Source of the DNA: Methylococcaceae bacterium
GTDB lineage: Bacteria > Pseudomonadota > Gammaproteobacteria > Methylococcales > Methylococcaceae
Direction of reading: 5' to 3'
DNA length: 43,410 nucleotides
NCBI GenBank assembly: GCA_004299145.1
Contig: SCQD01000280.1
Span: 1 to 43,410, forward strand
Shown here one piece after another: positions 1 to 9,008 of the stretch. How positions within the stretch are numbered: the first letter of the stretch is position 1; each line of letters opens with the position of its first letter. A program made the translations under genes and the position numbers. Below the pieces are notes generated by a model. It was given only the letters and a program-made list of their open reading frames with translations. It was not told where the DNA came from and searched no databases.

Positions 1-185
1 GGGTCGGTGGTTCCCTATCGACATCAACCGGGGGTGTCGCTGCGCTCAACCCCCGGCTAATAGCTGGCAACCCTCCGGGTTGCAAAAGGATTGTCGAGTT
101 TGTTCAGTTGCAGGATACCAAATGCGCCACTGGCGCGCAAAGATACCGCCATTGAGGTAGATATTGACCAAATCTGACCCCACGG

Positions 186-287
186 ATAGCGCGCCAAGAT
201 ATCGGCTACAAAATCAAGCTGCGCAAGCAGGGATACCGTTTGGTCTATAGCGTCGAAGACGATGTATTGATCGTGCTGGTGTTGGCT
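186..287 (+). pseudogene. RelE/ParE-family toxin remnant (C-terminal part)
   Basis: The plus-strand frame from 186 encodes a stretch containing YKIKLRKQGYRLVY and then DDVLIVLVLA. This is the usual C-terminal core of RelE-type mRNA interferases. No start codon or N-terminal half is visible upstream. The family normally continues a few residues past VLVLA (VGKRE or similar), but here the frame runs straight into a dispersed repeat at 288-320. I read it as a decayed toxin fragment. No antitoxin gene adjoins it within the window. Confidence 0.6.
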
Positions 288-320
288 ATGCCGGGATTCG
301 CCGACTCATCCCGGTCTGCG
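288..320. repeat. dispersed repeat GGATTCGCCGACTCATCCCGG
   Basis: These 33 bp recur with few changes at 16923-16955, where they follow an orphan antitoxin gene. Here they abut the end of a RelE remnant. The core resembles the short GTAGG/GGATGAGTC-type palindromic repeats common between gammaproteobacterial genes. Confidence 0.6.
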
Positions 321-323
321 AAA

Positions 324-400
324 CTGAACAGGCGTCGTGTCGATACGGGAAGCCGGAGCTTCCCGGGCGGCGTTCCCAAGCCGGAGCTTGGGAACGAGCG
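324..400. repeat. composite 77-bp palindromic repeat, copy A
   Basis: This stretch has two dyads: GGGAAGCCGGAGCTTCCC at about 347-364 and GTTCCCAAG/CTTGGGAAC at about 372-396. It matches 3633-3709 at 72 of 77 positions in the same orientation, so the two copies flank the SNF2 helicase gene as direct repeats. It is REP-like and can form strong hairpins, so it may also end transcription of the helicase gene. Confidence 0.75.
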
Positions 401-427
401 CTAAACGCGCATCGTCAGGCTCCGGCG

Positions 428-3400
428 TCAGCCGTGGCCGAGTTCCGCGATCAACTGCCGGGCGTCCTGCAAGCATTGCTCCAGCAAATGATCGGGAACC
501 TGCGGGCTTAGACTCAGCGCCATCACCCGGATGATCGCCGCTACTTGTTCCGCCGTCAACAACTGTTGCGGCAAAACGTCGGTGTACAGCCAGACGCTGG
601 CTTGTTCCGGCGCGGGCAGCTGCGTTTGCCCCGCCAACACCGCCGCCGCTGCCAGCATGCCGGCGGCGAGCAGATCGAGCACCCCGGATGCACACTGTTG
701 TTGCCATAAAACTTCCGCCGCCTGTAATTTATCCGTGGCGACTTTGATGAAAGGATGCACCGCCACCGCCTCTGCAACCGGTGCCGGCCATTCCTCGCGC
801 TCAGCGACGGGCGACAAACCCAGGCGCTGCAAACTGCGCAGCGTTTGTGCGGCGATGACCACCACGGGTACGTCGGCTTGGGACAGGGTTTCCGCGAGTT
901 GTTCATCCGCCGCCGCGCAATCCTCCAGCACCACCAGCAAACCGCCGTTGGCGCCCATGATGCGTTGAATGCGCGGTGCAAAGGCGGTTTGTATTTGCAC
1001 AATCAGCGCACTGATCCGGCGGTTGTCTTCGGCGGTAGTCCGGGGTTGTTCGGCGGCTCCCTGTGTGATGGCCGTGCCGGTCACGCTCTGCATGGTTTCC
1101 GCCGGCGATTCCTGGGTCTCTTCCTGCCCGGCATGGGGGGATTGCGTCAAATCCTCGACCAGGGTATCCAGCATTTTTTTGCTGACCCCCACCACGTCCT
1201 CGTCGGCTTCCGGGTTCACCACATTATCGAACAAATTGCGCTTGCCTTTGACTAGACAGGCGACGCGCTGCTCATAGGAGTCTTCCGCCAGCAGCAAAAA
1301 TATCTGGACTTTGTTTTTTTGCCCCAAGCGGTGAATTCTGGCAATACGCTGATCCAATACCGCCGGATTCCAGGGCATATCCATATTGATCAATACCGTT
1401 GCCGACTGCAGATTCAAGCCCGTGCAGCCCGCGTCGGTAGAAATAAATACCTGTACGCTGTCATCGTCGGCAAATTTATCCATCAATGCACTGCGTTTAT
1501 GGGTCGGTACGCCGCCGTGTAAATGGACATAACCCAAACCCATGCCGTCGACGAATGTCGCCACCATTTCCGTCATGGCTTTCCATTGCGAAAACACCAC
1601 TACCTTACAGCTGCTCAAGATACACAATTCATCCAGCAATCTCGCCAACTCATCCAGTTTCGGCGAGCCAAAAGTTTCCTTATCCACCAGACCCGCCGCA
1701 TTGCAGGCCATGCGCGCCTGTTGCAGTGCAGCCATCATGCGGTTCTGTTCACTGGGCGTCAGTGGCCTGCGCTTTGCGAGGACTGCCATCGTCGCAGCGG
1801 CCGACAATCCTGCGTCGTGCAGTTCGCGCTGTTTTCGCGTCATGGCAATATCCAGGGTCACTTCGGTACGATCAGGTAATTGATCTTTGACCAGGCTGCG
1901 ATTGCGCCGCAACATGACCGAACTGATTCTGCGCCGCAACTCCGACAGATTGCGATAACCTATCACTTTGCCGCGCTCATCGGTCACGTGAAAATCCAGC
2001 AGGCAGCGCCATAATGGCCCCAATACACGGGCGTCCACCACTTGCAACAAACTGTATAAATCTTCCAGGCGATTCTCCAAAGGCGTGCCGCTCAATACAA
2101 ATACGTAACGCGAAGGAATCAGTTTGATGGTGGAGGCGATTTTGGTGCGCCAGTTTTTGATGCGCTGGGCTTCATCCAGAATCAGCAAATCCGGTTTTAA
2201 GGATTCACTGATTGCGCTTAAATCGCGCAACACCAGCTCATAATTGACGATAAAAAACAACGCGTCGGCGCGGTAATGTATGCCGCGATTTTCGGCAGCC
2301 CCCTGGACCACTTGCACGCTACGGCCGGTAAATTTGGCAATTTCCCTGGCCCACTGCTGCTTTAACGAAGCAGGGCAGACGATCAGAATTTTCTGCACCC
2401 CTGCCTGATCGGCCAACCAGGTACTGGCGGCAATCGCCTGCAAGGTTTTACCCAGGCCCATGTCGTCGGCCAGCAAGGCGCGGCCACGCGACGCCAAAAA
2501 GGCGATTCCTTCCACCTGGTAAGGAAACAACTTGACTTTAACTCCGGGCAAAATGCCGTGCGATTGCATAATCTCGCGGCGGATCTGCTGGGCGCGCAGC
2601 CGATGGCCGGCATCTTCGGCGCATTGCCGCACGTATTGCTGGGCATCTTCACCCAGTTGAATGTCATCCCGCCCCATCACCCGTTCGGTCAGCCGGAAAA
2701 AATCGTCCGGTATCCGCCCGTTAAACAAGCCTTGCGCATCGAAAAAATCGCTCAGCAAAACGGCCAGGTCGACGGCCAATTCCTGGGATTTATGCAGACG
2801 CAGTTGTGGACTGGTGGCTGATTCCCAGGCCAGATAAACGAACGATAACGGCGAGCCCTGGGTTTTTAACTGGTGATATTCAGGCCGTTTTTTGGCGTAA
2901 TGCAGGACGGCTTCGATGTGTTTGCAAGTACTCAGGCGGTTACTCGCAAGGTCAGGACAGGTGCAGTAATTCATGCGTGCATCCAACGAGCGAATGTGCA
3001 CCTGATAGGAACGTTGCCAATGCGTGGCGGAAACAATCGAAGTGGCCTGCCAGATGCCAAACCCCAGATTGCCGCTGATCAGCTTGACTTTAACCTCGTT
3101 ACGGCCTTTTTTGATGCGCTCGGCAATGGCCTCTTCCATCGCACTGCCGATATTGCCCGCGTTATCCTGGTTACTCGCCTGTTCAGCATAGCTATACAAT
3201 GCCGCAATTGCGTGCTTGCATACCGGTTGTTCGCCGCCACAATCACAGCACGCCAGTAATTGTCCATCAGCGCCACGTGACAATTCTACCCAATAAGGCT
3301 GATCGGGCCTGGAACCTTCCACCTGCGCCAATAGCATGTTTTCTTGCACATCCAGGGCAAAAACACGGTTTTCGATAAAGTAAGAGAGGCCTTTTTTAAT

Positions 3401-3463
3401 GGTGTTTTCGGGGGCCAGCGTACCGAGGCGTTCGGTATCGAAAAGAAAGAAATCGTCGCTCAT
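428..3463 (-). CDS. SWIM zinc-finger SNF2-family DNA helicase/ATPase
   Basis: This is a 1011-residue Swi2/Snf2-type ATPase, expected to translocate on double-stranded DNA and remodel DNA-protein complexes. Two SWIM-like CxC...CxH zinc motifs lie at residues 72-84 (CCDC...CKH) and 167-182 (CTCP...CKH). Walker A (DDMGLGKT) is near 333-340 and the DEAQ box near 430-433. The C-terminal RecA lobe holds the TDAGCTGLNLQ and QRIARIHRLGQ motifs. The last 200 or so residues are Ala/Leu-rich with no recognised domain. The ATG at 3463 begins a continuous frame. The gene stands alone between two near-identical 77-bp repeats. Bacterial SWIM/SNF2 proteins are often linked to DNA repair or defence, but nothing here fixes the role. 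Confidence 0.9.
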   Translation of the reverse strand: MSDDFFLFDTERLGTLAPENTIKKGLSYFIENRVFALDVQENMLLAQVEGSRPDQPYWVELSRGADGQLLACCDCGGEQPVCKHAIAALYSYAEQASNQDNAGNIGSAMEEAIAERIKKGRNEVKVKLISGNLGFGIWQATSIVSATHWQRSYQVHIRSLDARMNYCTCPDLASNRLSTCKHIEAVLHYAKKRPEYHQLKTQGSPLSFVYLAWESATSPQLRLHKSQELAVDLAVLLSDFFDAQGLFNGRIPDDFFRLTERVMGRDDIQLGEDAQQYVRQCAEDAGHRLRAQQIRREIMQSHGILPGVKVKLFPYQVEGIAFLASRGRALLADDMGLGKTLQAIAASTWLADQAGVQKILIVCPASLKQQWAREIAKFTGRSVQVVQGAAENRGIHYRADALFFIVNYELVLRDLSAISESLKPDLLILDEAQRIKNWRTKIASTIKLIPSRYVFVLSGTPLENRLEDLYSLLQVVDARVLGPLWRCLLDFHVTDERGKVIGYRNLSELRRRISSVMLRRNRSLVKDQLPDRTEVTLDIAMTRKQRELHDAGLSAAATMAVLAKRRPLTPSEQNRMMAALQQARMACNAAGLVDKETFGSPKLDELARLLDELCILSSCKVVVFSQWKAMTEMVATFVDGMGLGYVHLHGGVPTHKRSALMDKFADDDSVQVFISTDAGCTGLNLQSATVLINMDMPWNPAVLDQRIARIHRLGQKNKVQIFLLLAEDSYEQRVACLVKGKRNLFDNVVNPEADEDVVGVSKKMLDTLVEDLTQSPHAGQEETQESPAETMQSVTGTAITQGAAEQPRTTAEDNRRISALIVQIQTAFAPRIQRIMGANGGLLVVLEDCAAADEQLAETLSQADVPVVVIAAQTLRSLQRLGLSPVAEREEWPAPVAEAVAVHPFIKVATDKLQAAEVLWQQQCASGVLDLLAAGMLAAAAVLAGQTQLPAPEQASVWLYTDVLPQQLLTAEQVAAIIRVMALSLSPQVPDHLLEQCLQDARQLIAELGHG

Positions 3464-3632
3464 CGGTATCCCGTCATATCAGAATGCAGGCGCTATTTTA
3501 CACCCGCTACGAATACTTTTAATTTATGGAACTATGGAACTCGAAAACAGACGGGGAAAATTTGAATCGGGTTCCTATTAAGCTCCGCTTGGGATACCCA
3601 CTCTCGCGAAGCTCCTTCGCGCCTGTTCAGCG

Positions 3633-3709
3633 CTGAACAGGCGCCGCGTCGATACGGGAAGCAGGAGCTTCCCGGGCAGCGTTCCCAAGCTGGAGCTTGG
3701 GAACGAGCG
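3633..3709. repeat. composite 77-bp palindromic repeat, copy B
   Basis: This is the second copy of the 324-400 unit, with five substitutions and the same orientation. It is preceded by the perfect palindrome CCTGTTCAGCGCTGAACAGG at 3622-3641. It lies just downstream of lysS in the direction of transcription, so its hairpins could serve as a terminator. The rest of the 3464-3734 gap contains no gene I can recognise. Confidence 0.75.
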
Positions 3710-3734
3710 GCCACCAGCCTCCTGCCTCTTCGGC

Positions 3735-5231
3735 CTACCCCACCTTCCGCATATGCGGAAACAAAATCACGTCGCGGATCGACGGCGAGTCGGTGAGGAA
3801 CATCACCAGCCGGTCGATGCCGATGCCTTCGCCCGCCGTGGGCGGCAGGCCGTATTCCAGGGCGCGGATGTAGTCGGCGTCGTAGTGCATGGCTTCTTCG
3901 TCGCCCGCTTCGTGGTCTTCCACCTGCTTGCGGAAGCGTTCCGCCTGGTCTTCCGGGTCGTTCAGCTCGGAAAAGCCGTTCGCCAGTTCCCGGCCCGCGA
4001 CAAAAAACTCGAAGCGGTCGGTGATGAACGGGTCCTGATCGTTGCGGCGCGCCAGCGGCGAGACTTCGGCGGGATAGGCGGTGATGAAGGTGGGCGCGTC
4101 CAAACGGTGCTCCACGGTTTTTTCGAAAATCTCGGTCTGGAGTTTGCCCAGGCCGTCGCCGTCCGCCACTTTAAGCCCTAAGCGCTCGGCCACCGGCACG
4201 ATGGCCTCGCGCGTCGCCAGGTCGGCGGCGCTGAGGTCCGGGTTGAAGTGCAGCACCGATTCCAGCAGCGTCATGCGGCGGAACGGTTCGGCCAGGTCGT
4301 ACACCTGGTCCTGGTAGGTCACTTCCGTGCTGCCCAGCACGGTTTGGCTCAAGCCGCGCAGCATTTCCTCGGTCAGGTCCATCAGGTCGCGGTAATCCGC
4401 GTAAGCCTGATAAAACTCCAGCATGGTAAATTCGGGGTTGTGCCGGGTGGACAGGCCTTCGTTGCGGAACGAGCGGTTGATTTCATATACCCGCTCAAAT
4501 CCCCCCACCACCAGGCGCTTGAGATACAGCTCCGGGGCGATGCGCAGGAACAAATCCATGTCCAAAGCATTGTGATGCGTCACGAACGGCTTGGCGCGCG
4601 CGCCGCCGGGGATGACCTGCATCATCGGCGTTTCCACTTCCAGAAAGTCGCGCGCGGCGAGAAAGTCGCGGATGTATTTGACCACGCCGGAACGCACGTG
4701 AAAGATGCGGCGGGCGTCTTCGTTCATGATCAGGTCGACGTAGCGCATGCGGTAGCGCTGTTCGGTGTCGGTGAGGCCGTGGAACTTTTCCGGCAACGGC
4801 TGCAACGACTTGCTCAACAGGCGGATTTCGCTGACCCGCACCGACAGTTCGCCGGTTTTGGTGATGAACAGCACGCCGACCGCGCCGAGGACGTCACCCA
4901 AATCCCAGCCCTTGAACGCCTGGTATGTCTCTTCGCCCAGGTTGTCGCGCGCCACGAACAACTGCATTTGGCCGCTCATGTCCTGCATGTTGGCGAAGCT
5001 GGCCTTGCCCATCACGCGCCGGGTCATCAGGCGACCGGCCAGCTTGACGCTGACGGCTTCCGCTTCCAGCGCCTCGGGGCTCAGCGCGCCGTATTGGGCG
5101 TGCAGCCTGGCCGCCAAGCTGTCGCGGCGAAAATCGTTGGGAAAGGCGATGCCGGTCTGGCGCAGTTCAGCGAGTTTTTCGCGGCGCAGGGCGATCAGTT
5201 TGTTGTCGTCGTGGGATGGAGTTTCGCTCAT
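3735..5231 (-). CDS. lysS: lysine--tRNA ligase, class II
   Basis: This cytoplasmic enzyme of 498 residues attaches lysine to tRNA-Lys using ATP. It has an N-terminal OB-fold anticodon-binding domain and then the class II catalytic core. Motif 2 reads [18 protein letters not shown], and motif 3 near the C-terminus reads [12 protein letters not shown] start it at 5231 (MSETPSHDD) because family members begin close to this point; a longer open frame to 5279 adds 16 non-conserved residues overlapping repeat DNA. It follows prfB on the same strand, the classic prfB-lysS pair, but a repeat-filled spacer of about 235 bp separates them. Confidence 0.97.
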   Translation of the reverse strand: MSETPSHDDNKLIALRREKLAELRQTGIAFPNDFRRDSLAARLHAQYGALSPEALEAEAVSVKLAGRLMTRRVMGKASFANMQDMSGQMQLFVARDNLGEETYQAFKGWDLGDVLGAVGVLFITKTGELSVRVSEIRLLSKSLQPLPEKFHGLTDTEQRYRMRYVDLIMNEDARRIFHVRSGVVKYIRDFLAARDFLEVETPMMQVIPGGARAKPFVTHHNALDMDLFLRIAPELYLKRLVVGGFERVYEINRSFRNEGLSTRHNPEFTMLEFYQAYADYRDLMDLTEEMLRGLSQTVLGSTEVTYQDQVYDLAEPFRRMTLLESVLHFNPDLSAADLATREAIVPVAERLGLKVADGDGLGKLQTEIFEKTVEHRLDAPTFITAYPAEVSPLARRNDQDPFITDRFEFFVAGRELANGFSELNDPEDQAERFRKQVEDHEAGDEEAMHYDADYIRALEYGLPPTAGEGIGIDRLVMFLTDSPSIRDVILFPHMRKVG

Positions 5232-5262
5232 GGGGATGCCTTGCCGTGGGATTAAATGAAGT

Positions 5263-5445
5263 CGTTTTCTCGTTCCCAAGCTCCAGCTTGGGAATGCGGT
5301 ATGCGAAGCTCTGGCTTCGCGGGCGGGCGGGGCGGCGGGGTTTTAGCCATTTTGTATGCTGTCTGCCTATGCGGGTCACGGGAAGCTGGAGCTTCCCTGT
5401 CCGCATTCCCAAGCTGGAGCTTGGGAACGAGCGTAACGCAGGGAA
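5263..5445. repeat. cluster of REP-like dyads between prfB and lysS
   Basis: Several hairpin-forming dyads lie in the prfB-lysS spacer: GTTCCCAAGCTCCAGCTTGG near 5274, GCGAAGCTCTGGCTTCGC near 5303, GGGAAGCTGGAGCTTCCC near 5380, and a GGAGCTTGGGAACG-type unit ending near 5432. They belong to the same family as 324-400, 3633-3709 and 10738-10882. Hairpins inside this operon could partly uncouple lysS expression from prfB. Confidence 0.7.
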
Positions 5446-5467
5446 TGCATCCCTGGCCCCTCATCCC

Positions 5468-6563
5468 TCACAATCCCTGTTTCAAGCTCGCTTCGATGAA
5501 TGGGTCCAGGTCGCCGTCCAGCACGACCTGGGTATTGCGGGTTTCCCAGCCGGTGCGCAGGTCTTTGATGCGTGAGTCGTCCAGCACGTAGGAACGGATC
5601 TGGCTGCCCCAGCCGATGTCGGATTTGGCGTCTTCCACCTTCTGTTTTTCCGCGTTGCGCTTTTGCAGCTCCAGCTCGTACAGCTTGGCTTTCAACTGCT
5701 TCATGGCGAAGTCGCGGTTGGCGTGCTGCGAGCGCTGCGACTGGCAGGCCACCACCGTATTGGTGGGAACGTGGGTGATGCGCACCGCCGACTCGGTACG
5801 GTTGACGTGCTGGCCGCCGGCCCCGGAAGCGCGGTAGACGTCGGTGCGCAGGTCCGCCGGATTGATGTCGATGTCGATGTCGTCGTCCACTTCCGGCGAG
5901 ACGAACACCGCGCTGAAAGAGGTGTGGCGGCGATTGCCGGAGTCGAACGGCGATTTGCGCACCAGGCGGTGCACGCCGGTTTCGGTGCGCAGCCAGCCGT
6001 AGGCGTATTCACCCTCGAAGCGGATGGTGGCGCTTTTGATGCCGGCCACGTCGCCTGGGGAGACTTCTTCCAGTTCGGTTTTGAAACCGCGTTTTTCGCC
6101 CCAGCGCAGATACATGCGTAGCAGCATTTCGGCCCAGTCCTGTGCCTCGGTGCCGCCGGAGCCGGCCTGGACGTCGAGAAAGGCGTTGTGTGCATCCATT
6201 TCGCCGGCAAACATGCGGCGGAATTCCAGCTCGGCCACGCGCGCCTCGTAGCGCTGCAAATCGGCTTCCACGACGGCGACGGTGCTTTCATCGTCTTCCG
6301 CCTCGGCCAGTTCCAGCAATTCTTCAGCGTCGTCCAAGCCTTGGGTCACGGTGTCCAGGCTGTTGATCACGCTTTCCAGTTGCACGCGCTCGCGGCCCAG
6401 GGTCTGGGCCTGCGCGGGATCGTCCCAGATTTTGGGGTTTTCCAGCTCCAGCCGGACTTCGGCTAAGCGCTCGCTTTTGCCGGCATAGTCAAAGATACCC
6501 CCTGAGCGCGTCGCTACGGCTCTTGAGGTCTTTGATGGCGGTGTATAAGGGATTCAGTTCCAT
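5468..6563 (-). CDS. prfB: peptide chain release factor 2 (programmed +1 frameshift)
   Basis: RF2 ends translation at UGA and UAA codons. The SPF anticodon-like tripeptide is present (KSPFDSG), as is the catalytic GGQ loop (SGAGGQHVN). The coding sequence starts at the ATG at 6561-6563 and reads 24 codons ending in RGYL. It meets an in-frame TGA at 6489-6491 and resumes in the +1 frame as [12 protein letters not shown]. The spliced product is about 364 residues, the normal RF2 length. Frameshifting lets RF2 regulate its own synthesis, since low RF2 favours the shift. Annotating only the downstream frame from the ATG at 6385 would lose the N-terminal domain. Confidence 0.96.
6488..6503 (-). 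promoter_or_regulatory. RF2 +1 programmed frameshift site
   Basis: Read on the minus strand the site is AGGGGGTATCTTTGAC: an internal Shine-Dalgarno-like AGGGGG, a three-base spacer, the slippery codon CTT and the stop TGA followed by C. These are the features of the well-studied E. coli prfB site. The stop is codon 25 of the frame starting at 6563. Confidence 0.95.
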
Positions 6564-6593
6564 AACGAATGATTTACCTTGGGTGGGGTGGCA

Positions 6594-6622
6594 ATAAAAA
6601 AGGGCTCAACGGTGATCGTCAA
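6594..6622 (-). promoter_or_regulatory. candidate sigma70 promoter for prfB
   Basis: The minus strand carries TTGACG at 6617-6622, a 17-base spacer and TTTTAT at 6594-6599. This is about 30 bp upstream of the prfB ATG. The -35 matches consensus at five of six positions and the -10 at four of six. This is pattern matching only. Confidence 0.4.
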
Positions 6623-6822
6623 ACCCTGGTTTTTATTGTTTATCCGGCAACGGTGGCGCAGCCTGTTGCCGGTGATCTGGCCGACTATTGTAAAGCAAGC
6701 GCCCATCGTGAACAACCGCTTAACAATCAAGCGCTTACATTTCGGTGGCGTTGGGTTCAGTGCTTAACGCGTAAGCGTTCAGCCTCCCTGGGAGCGCAGG
6801 CGTCTCGCCTGCACGGCGGCCA

Positions 6823-6940
6823 GAAAGCCGCCGCGTCCTCGCGGAAAAGCTAAGGCTTCTTGAAAGCCGCCGCGTCCTCGCGGAAAAGCTAAGGCTTCTT
6901 GAAAGCCGCCGCGTCCTCGCGGAAAAGCTAAGGCATTCTT
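6823..6940. repeat. three tandem copies of the 39-bp palindromic element
   Basis: Units begin at 6823, 6862 and 6901; the third has one extra base. Each holds the hairpin CCGCGTCCTCGCGG followed by CTAAGGCTTCTTGAAA. Related single copies are at 14160, 16427 and 22413 (inverted), and a 36-bp variant is triplicated at 23358. The array lies just after the stop of the MBL-fold gene. Upstream, GGCGTCTCGCC near 6800 is another short dyad. The rest of 6564-6958 holds no recognisable gene. Confidence 0.85.
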
Positions 6941-6958
6941 GAATGCCGGCGCTTCCGG

Positions 6959-7894
6959 CTACTCCCACTCCAGCTCGGCGAAGGCGGTGCTGACGTTGCG
7001 CTTGTGGTAGTGGTCGAACAATTTCCACTGCCCGCGCGCGGATTGGCCTACCTGGGCCAAGGCTTGCTCCAGGCTGCCGCCTTCTTTGATCAGGGCGCGG
7101 ATTTCATCGCGCAGCATCAGCAGGTACTGCTTTTCCGGCAACACGGCTTGCGGCCAGTTGTGTTGCACCGGGCCGTGGCCGGGTATCGCCAGCTTGGCCG
7201 GCTGACCCGCGAGTTGTTCCAGCACCGCCAGCCAGCCCAGCAGGCTGCCGTCCAGCGTGGGCACGTGTTCCACGAACAGCAGATCGGCTAGCCACAAGGT
7301 CCGGGTTTTGTGGTCGTAAATGCTCAGGTCGTTGTTGGTGTGGGCGGTGCGGTGAGCGGTCAGCGTCAGCGTCCGATTGCCCAGGTCCAGATCCAGCTTG
7401 TCCGTTACCGTCAGTGTCGGCGGCACTACGCTGTCGGCGCCCAATGCCATTCCCAGGTCGCGCTGGGCGGTGGCGAGGTAGTGCGGCGCGCGCACCGCCA
7501 TGGCTTCCGCCAGCTTGTGGTGGCCGACAAATACCACGCCTGCTTCCTTGAATGCTTGATTGCCGAGGATGTGGTCGGGGTGGACGTGGGTGTTGACGAC
7601 GTAGCGGATGGGCTTGTCGGTGACTTGGTGCACGGCGGCTTTGAGCGCCGCGCCTTGCTGGGGATTGCCGCCGCTGTCGATCACCGCCACGCTGCGATCG
7701 CCTACCACAAAGCCGATATTGGCAATTTCATCGCGATTACGGCTGTCGGGAAAAGCGTCCAGGCCCTGGTGCAGGTAGATGCCGGGGGCGATTTCATCGA
7801 CCGGCAGTGCGGCGGCGGCCAGACTGGACTGACTGTGCAACAAGAGCAATGTGATCAGCCATAGCCAAGCGATGTAGCGTTTTATTAAATGCAT
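6959..7894 (-). CDS. exported metallo-beta-lactamase-fold hydrolase
   Basis: This 311-residue protein has an N-terminal signal peptide (basic KR, hydrophobic 9-20, likely cleavage after the SSLAAAA stretch). The MBL fold carries the zinc-binding motif HVHPDH at about 103-108, a later TAHTNND histidine region, an LADLLF aspartate and IPGHG near the C-terminus. It looks like the periplasmic zinc hydrolases found with quinoprotein dehydrogenase systems and SoxH-like proteins; the substrate is unknown. I start at 7894 because the ATG there opens the signal peptide; the open frame runs on to 8176 through repeat DNA. A tandem repeat array follows the stop. Confidence 0.8.
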   Translation of the reverse strand: MHLIKRYIAWLWLITLLLLHSQSSLAAAALPVDEIAPGIYLHQGLDAFPDSRNRDEIANIGFVVGDRSVAVIDSGGNPQQGAALKAAVHQVTDKPIRYVVNTHVHPDHILGNQAFKEAGVVFVGHHKLAEAMAVRAPHYLATAQRDLGMALGADSVVPPTLTVTDKLDLDLGNRTLTLTAHRTAHTNNDLSIYDHKTRTLWLADLLFVEHVPTLDGSLLGWLAVLEQLAGQPAKLAIPGHGPVQHNWPQAVLPEKQYLLMLRDEIRALIKEGGSLEQALAQVGQSARGQWKLFDHYHKRNVSTAFAELEWE

Positions 7895-7924
7895 GGTGTG
7901 TTGCCTTGCTGGGTGGTTTTTCTC

Positions 7925-8250
7925 GTTGTTCTCGTTCCCACGCGCTGCGTGGAAATGCCGTTTATCGTTCCCACGCTCCGCGTGGGAATGCAGCCCTGGA
8001 CGCTCTGCGTCCCGTATCGTAGCCATAGAAAACCTAAACTGCCTGAGCTGGGTGAAAAACAAATGCCGGTCATGGGTTGCGTGTGGAGTTGGCTCCATTC
8101 GGCGCGGGCAAAGCGCTGGAGTCTCTTCCGGAGGGTGAGGGGGAATAAGGTCGCCGCGACTTTCATGGCAACCCATTCGGGACGCGGAGCGTCCCTGGAT
8201 GCGTTCCCACGCGGAGCGTGGGAACGATGCCCCTCACCCCAATCCTCTCT
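7925..8250. repeat. palindromic repeat cluster between the MBL gene and rnfE
   Basis: The gap between the MBL gene and rnfE (7895-8309) holds no gene I can support. It contains dyads such as CGTTCCCACGCTCCGCGTGG near 7967 and CGTTCCCACGCGGAGCGTGG near 8202. A 35-bp segment at 8091-8125 recurs near 35843-35877. CCCTCACCCCAATCCTCTCT near 8225 is a relative of the repeat embedded in rnfC. Confidence 0.65.
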
Positions 8251-8309
8251 GGCAGCAGGCAATCCTGCCCGCTGCCCTTCGGGTAAACCCAAATCCGTGC
8301 TCGACGGAT

Positions 8310-9008
8310 TTATCCGGTGGGAGCCGTATGCCGCGTCATCGACATCATTGCGATGCCGGCTTTTTTCCGCCGCGCCAGCCAGCCGTCGATCAGATTTTTG
8401 CCGGCGATGATAAAGCCCAGCCCGATGAAGGCGCCCGGCGGCAATACCGCCAGCAAAAAGCCTTCATAGTCATCAAACAGGGTGATGGCCCAGGTTTTGG
8501 CGTAATCGCCGAACATCAGTTCGGCGTGAGCAAAAACGGCGCCGGTGCCCAGGCCTTCGCGCATGGCGCCCAATACCACCAGCACCAGGGTAAAGCCCAG
8601 GCCCATGAACAGGCCGTCGGCGGCGGATTGCTTGACCGGGTTTTTGGCGGCAAACGCTTCGGCGCGGCCGATGATGGAGCAGTTGGTGACGATCAGCGGG
8701 ATGAAGATGCCCAGGATCAGATACAGCTCGTGCAAGAACGCGTTCATGGTCAGCTCCACCACGGTGACGATGGCGGCGATGACCAGCACGAATACCGGCA
8801 GGCGCACTTCGTCGCTGACTTGTTCGCGGATGGCGGAGATCAGCGCGTTGGAGGCCACCAGGGTGGCGGTGGTGGCAAGCCCCAGGCCCAGCGCGTTGAT
8901 GACGGTGTTGCTGACCGCCATCAACGGACACATGCCCAGCAATGCCACCAGCGCCTGGTTGTTTTTCCACAAGCCGTTGTGGGCGATTTTGCGGTATTCG
9001 GGGGTCAT
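8310..9008 (-). CDS. rnfE: Rnf electron transport complex subunit E
   Basis: This is a 232-residue integral membrane protein, one of the two paralogous Rnf/Nqr subunits (with RnfA) that form the membrane core moving electrons between ferredoxin and NAD. Its N-terminus contains [18 protein letters not shown]. The Cys there and the later [14 protein letters not shown] Cys are expected to ligate the intramembrane iron-sulfur centre shared with RnfA. About six hydrophobic segments are visible. The ATG at 9008 overlaps the rnfG stop as ATGA, showing translational coupling. It is the last gene of the rnf block; the nth gene that often follows in gammaproteobacteria is absent. Confidence 0.93.
   Translation of the reverse strand: MTPEYRKIAHNGLWKNNQALVALLGMCPLMAVSNTVINALGLGLATTATLVASNALISAIREQVSDEVRLPVFVLVIAAIVTVVELTMNAFLHELYLILGIFIPLIVTNCSIIGRAEAFAAKNPVKQSAADGLFMGLGFTLVLVVLGAMREGLGTGAVFAHAELMFGDYAKTWAITLFDDYEGFLLAVLPPGAFIGLGFIIAGKNLIDGWLARRKKAGIAMMSMTRHTAPTG

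Noticed and set aside
7895-8176. N-terminal extension of the MBL-fold protein to 8176
   Set aside because: The extra residues are encoded by palindromic repeats, and a proper signal peptide begins at 7894.
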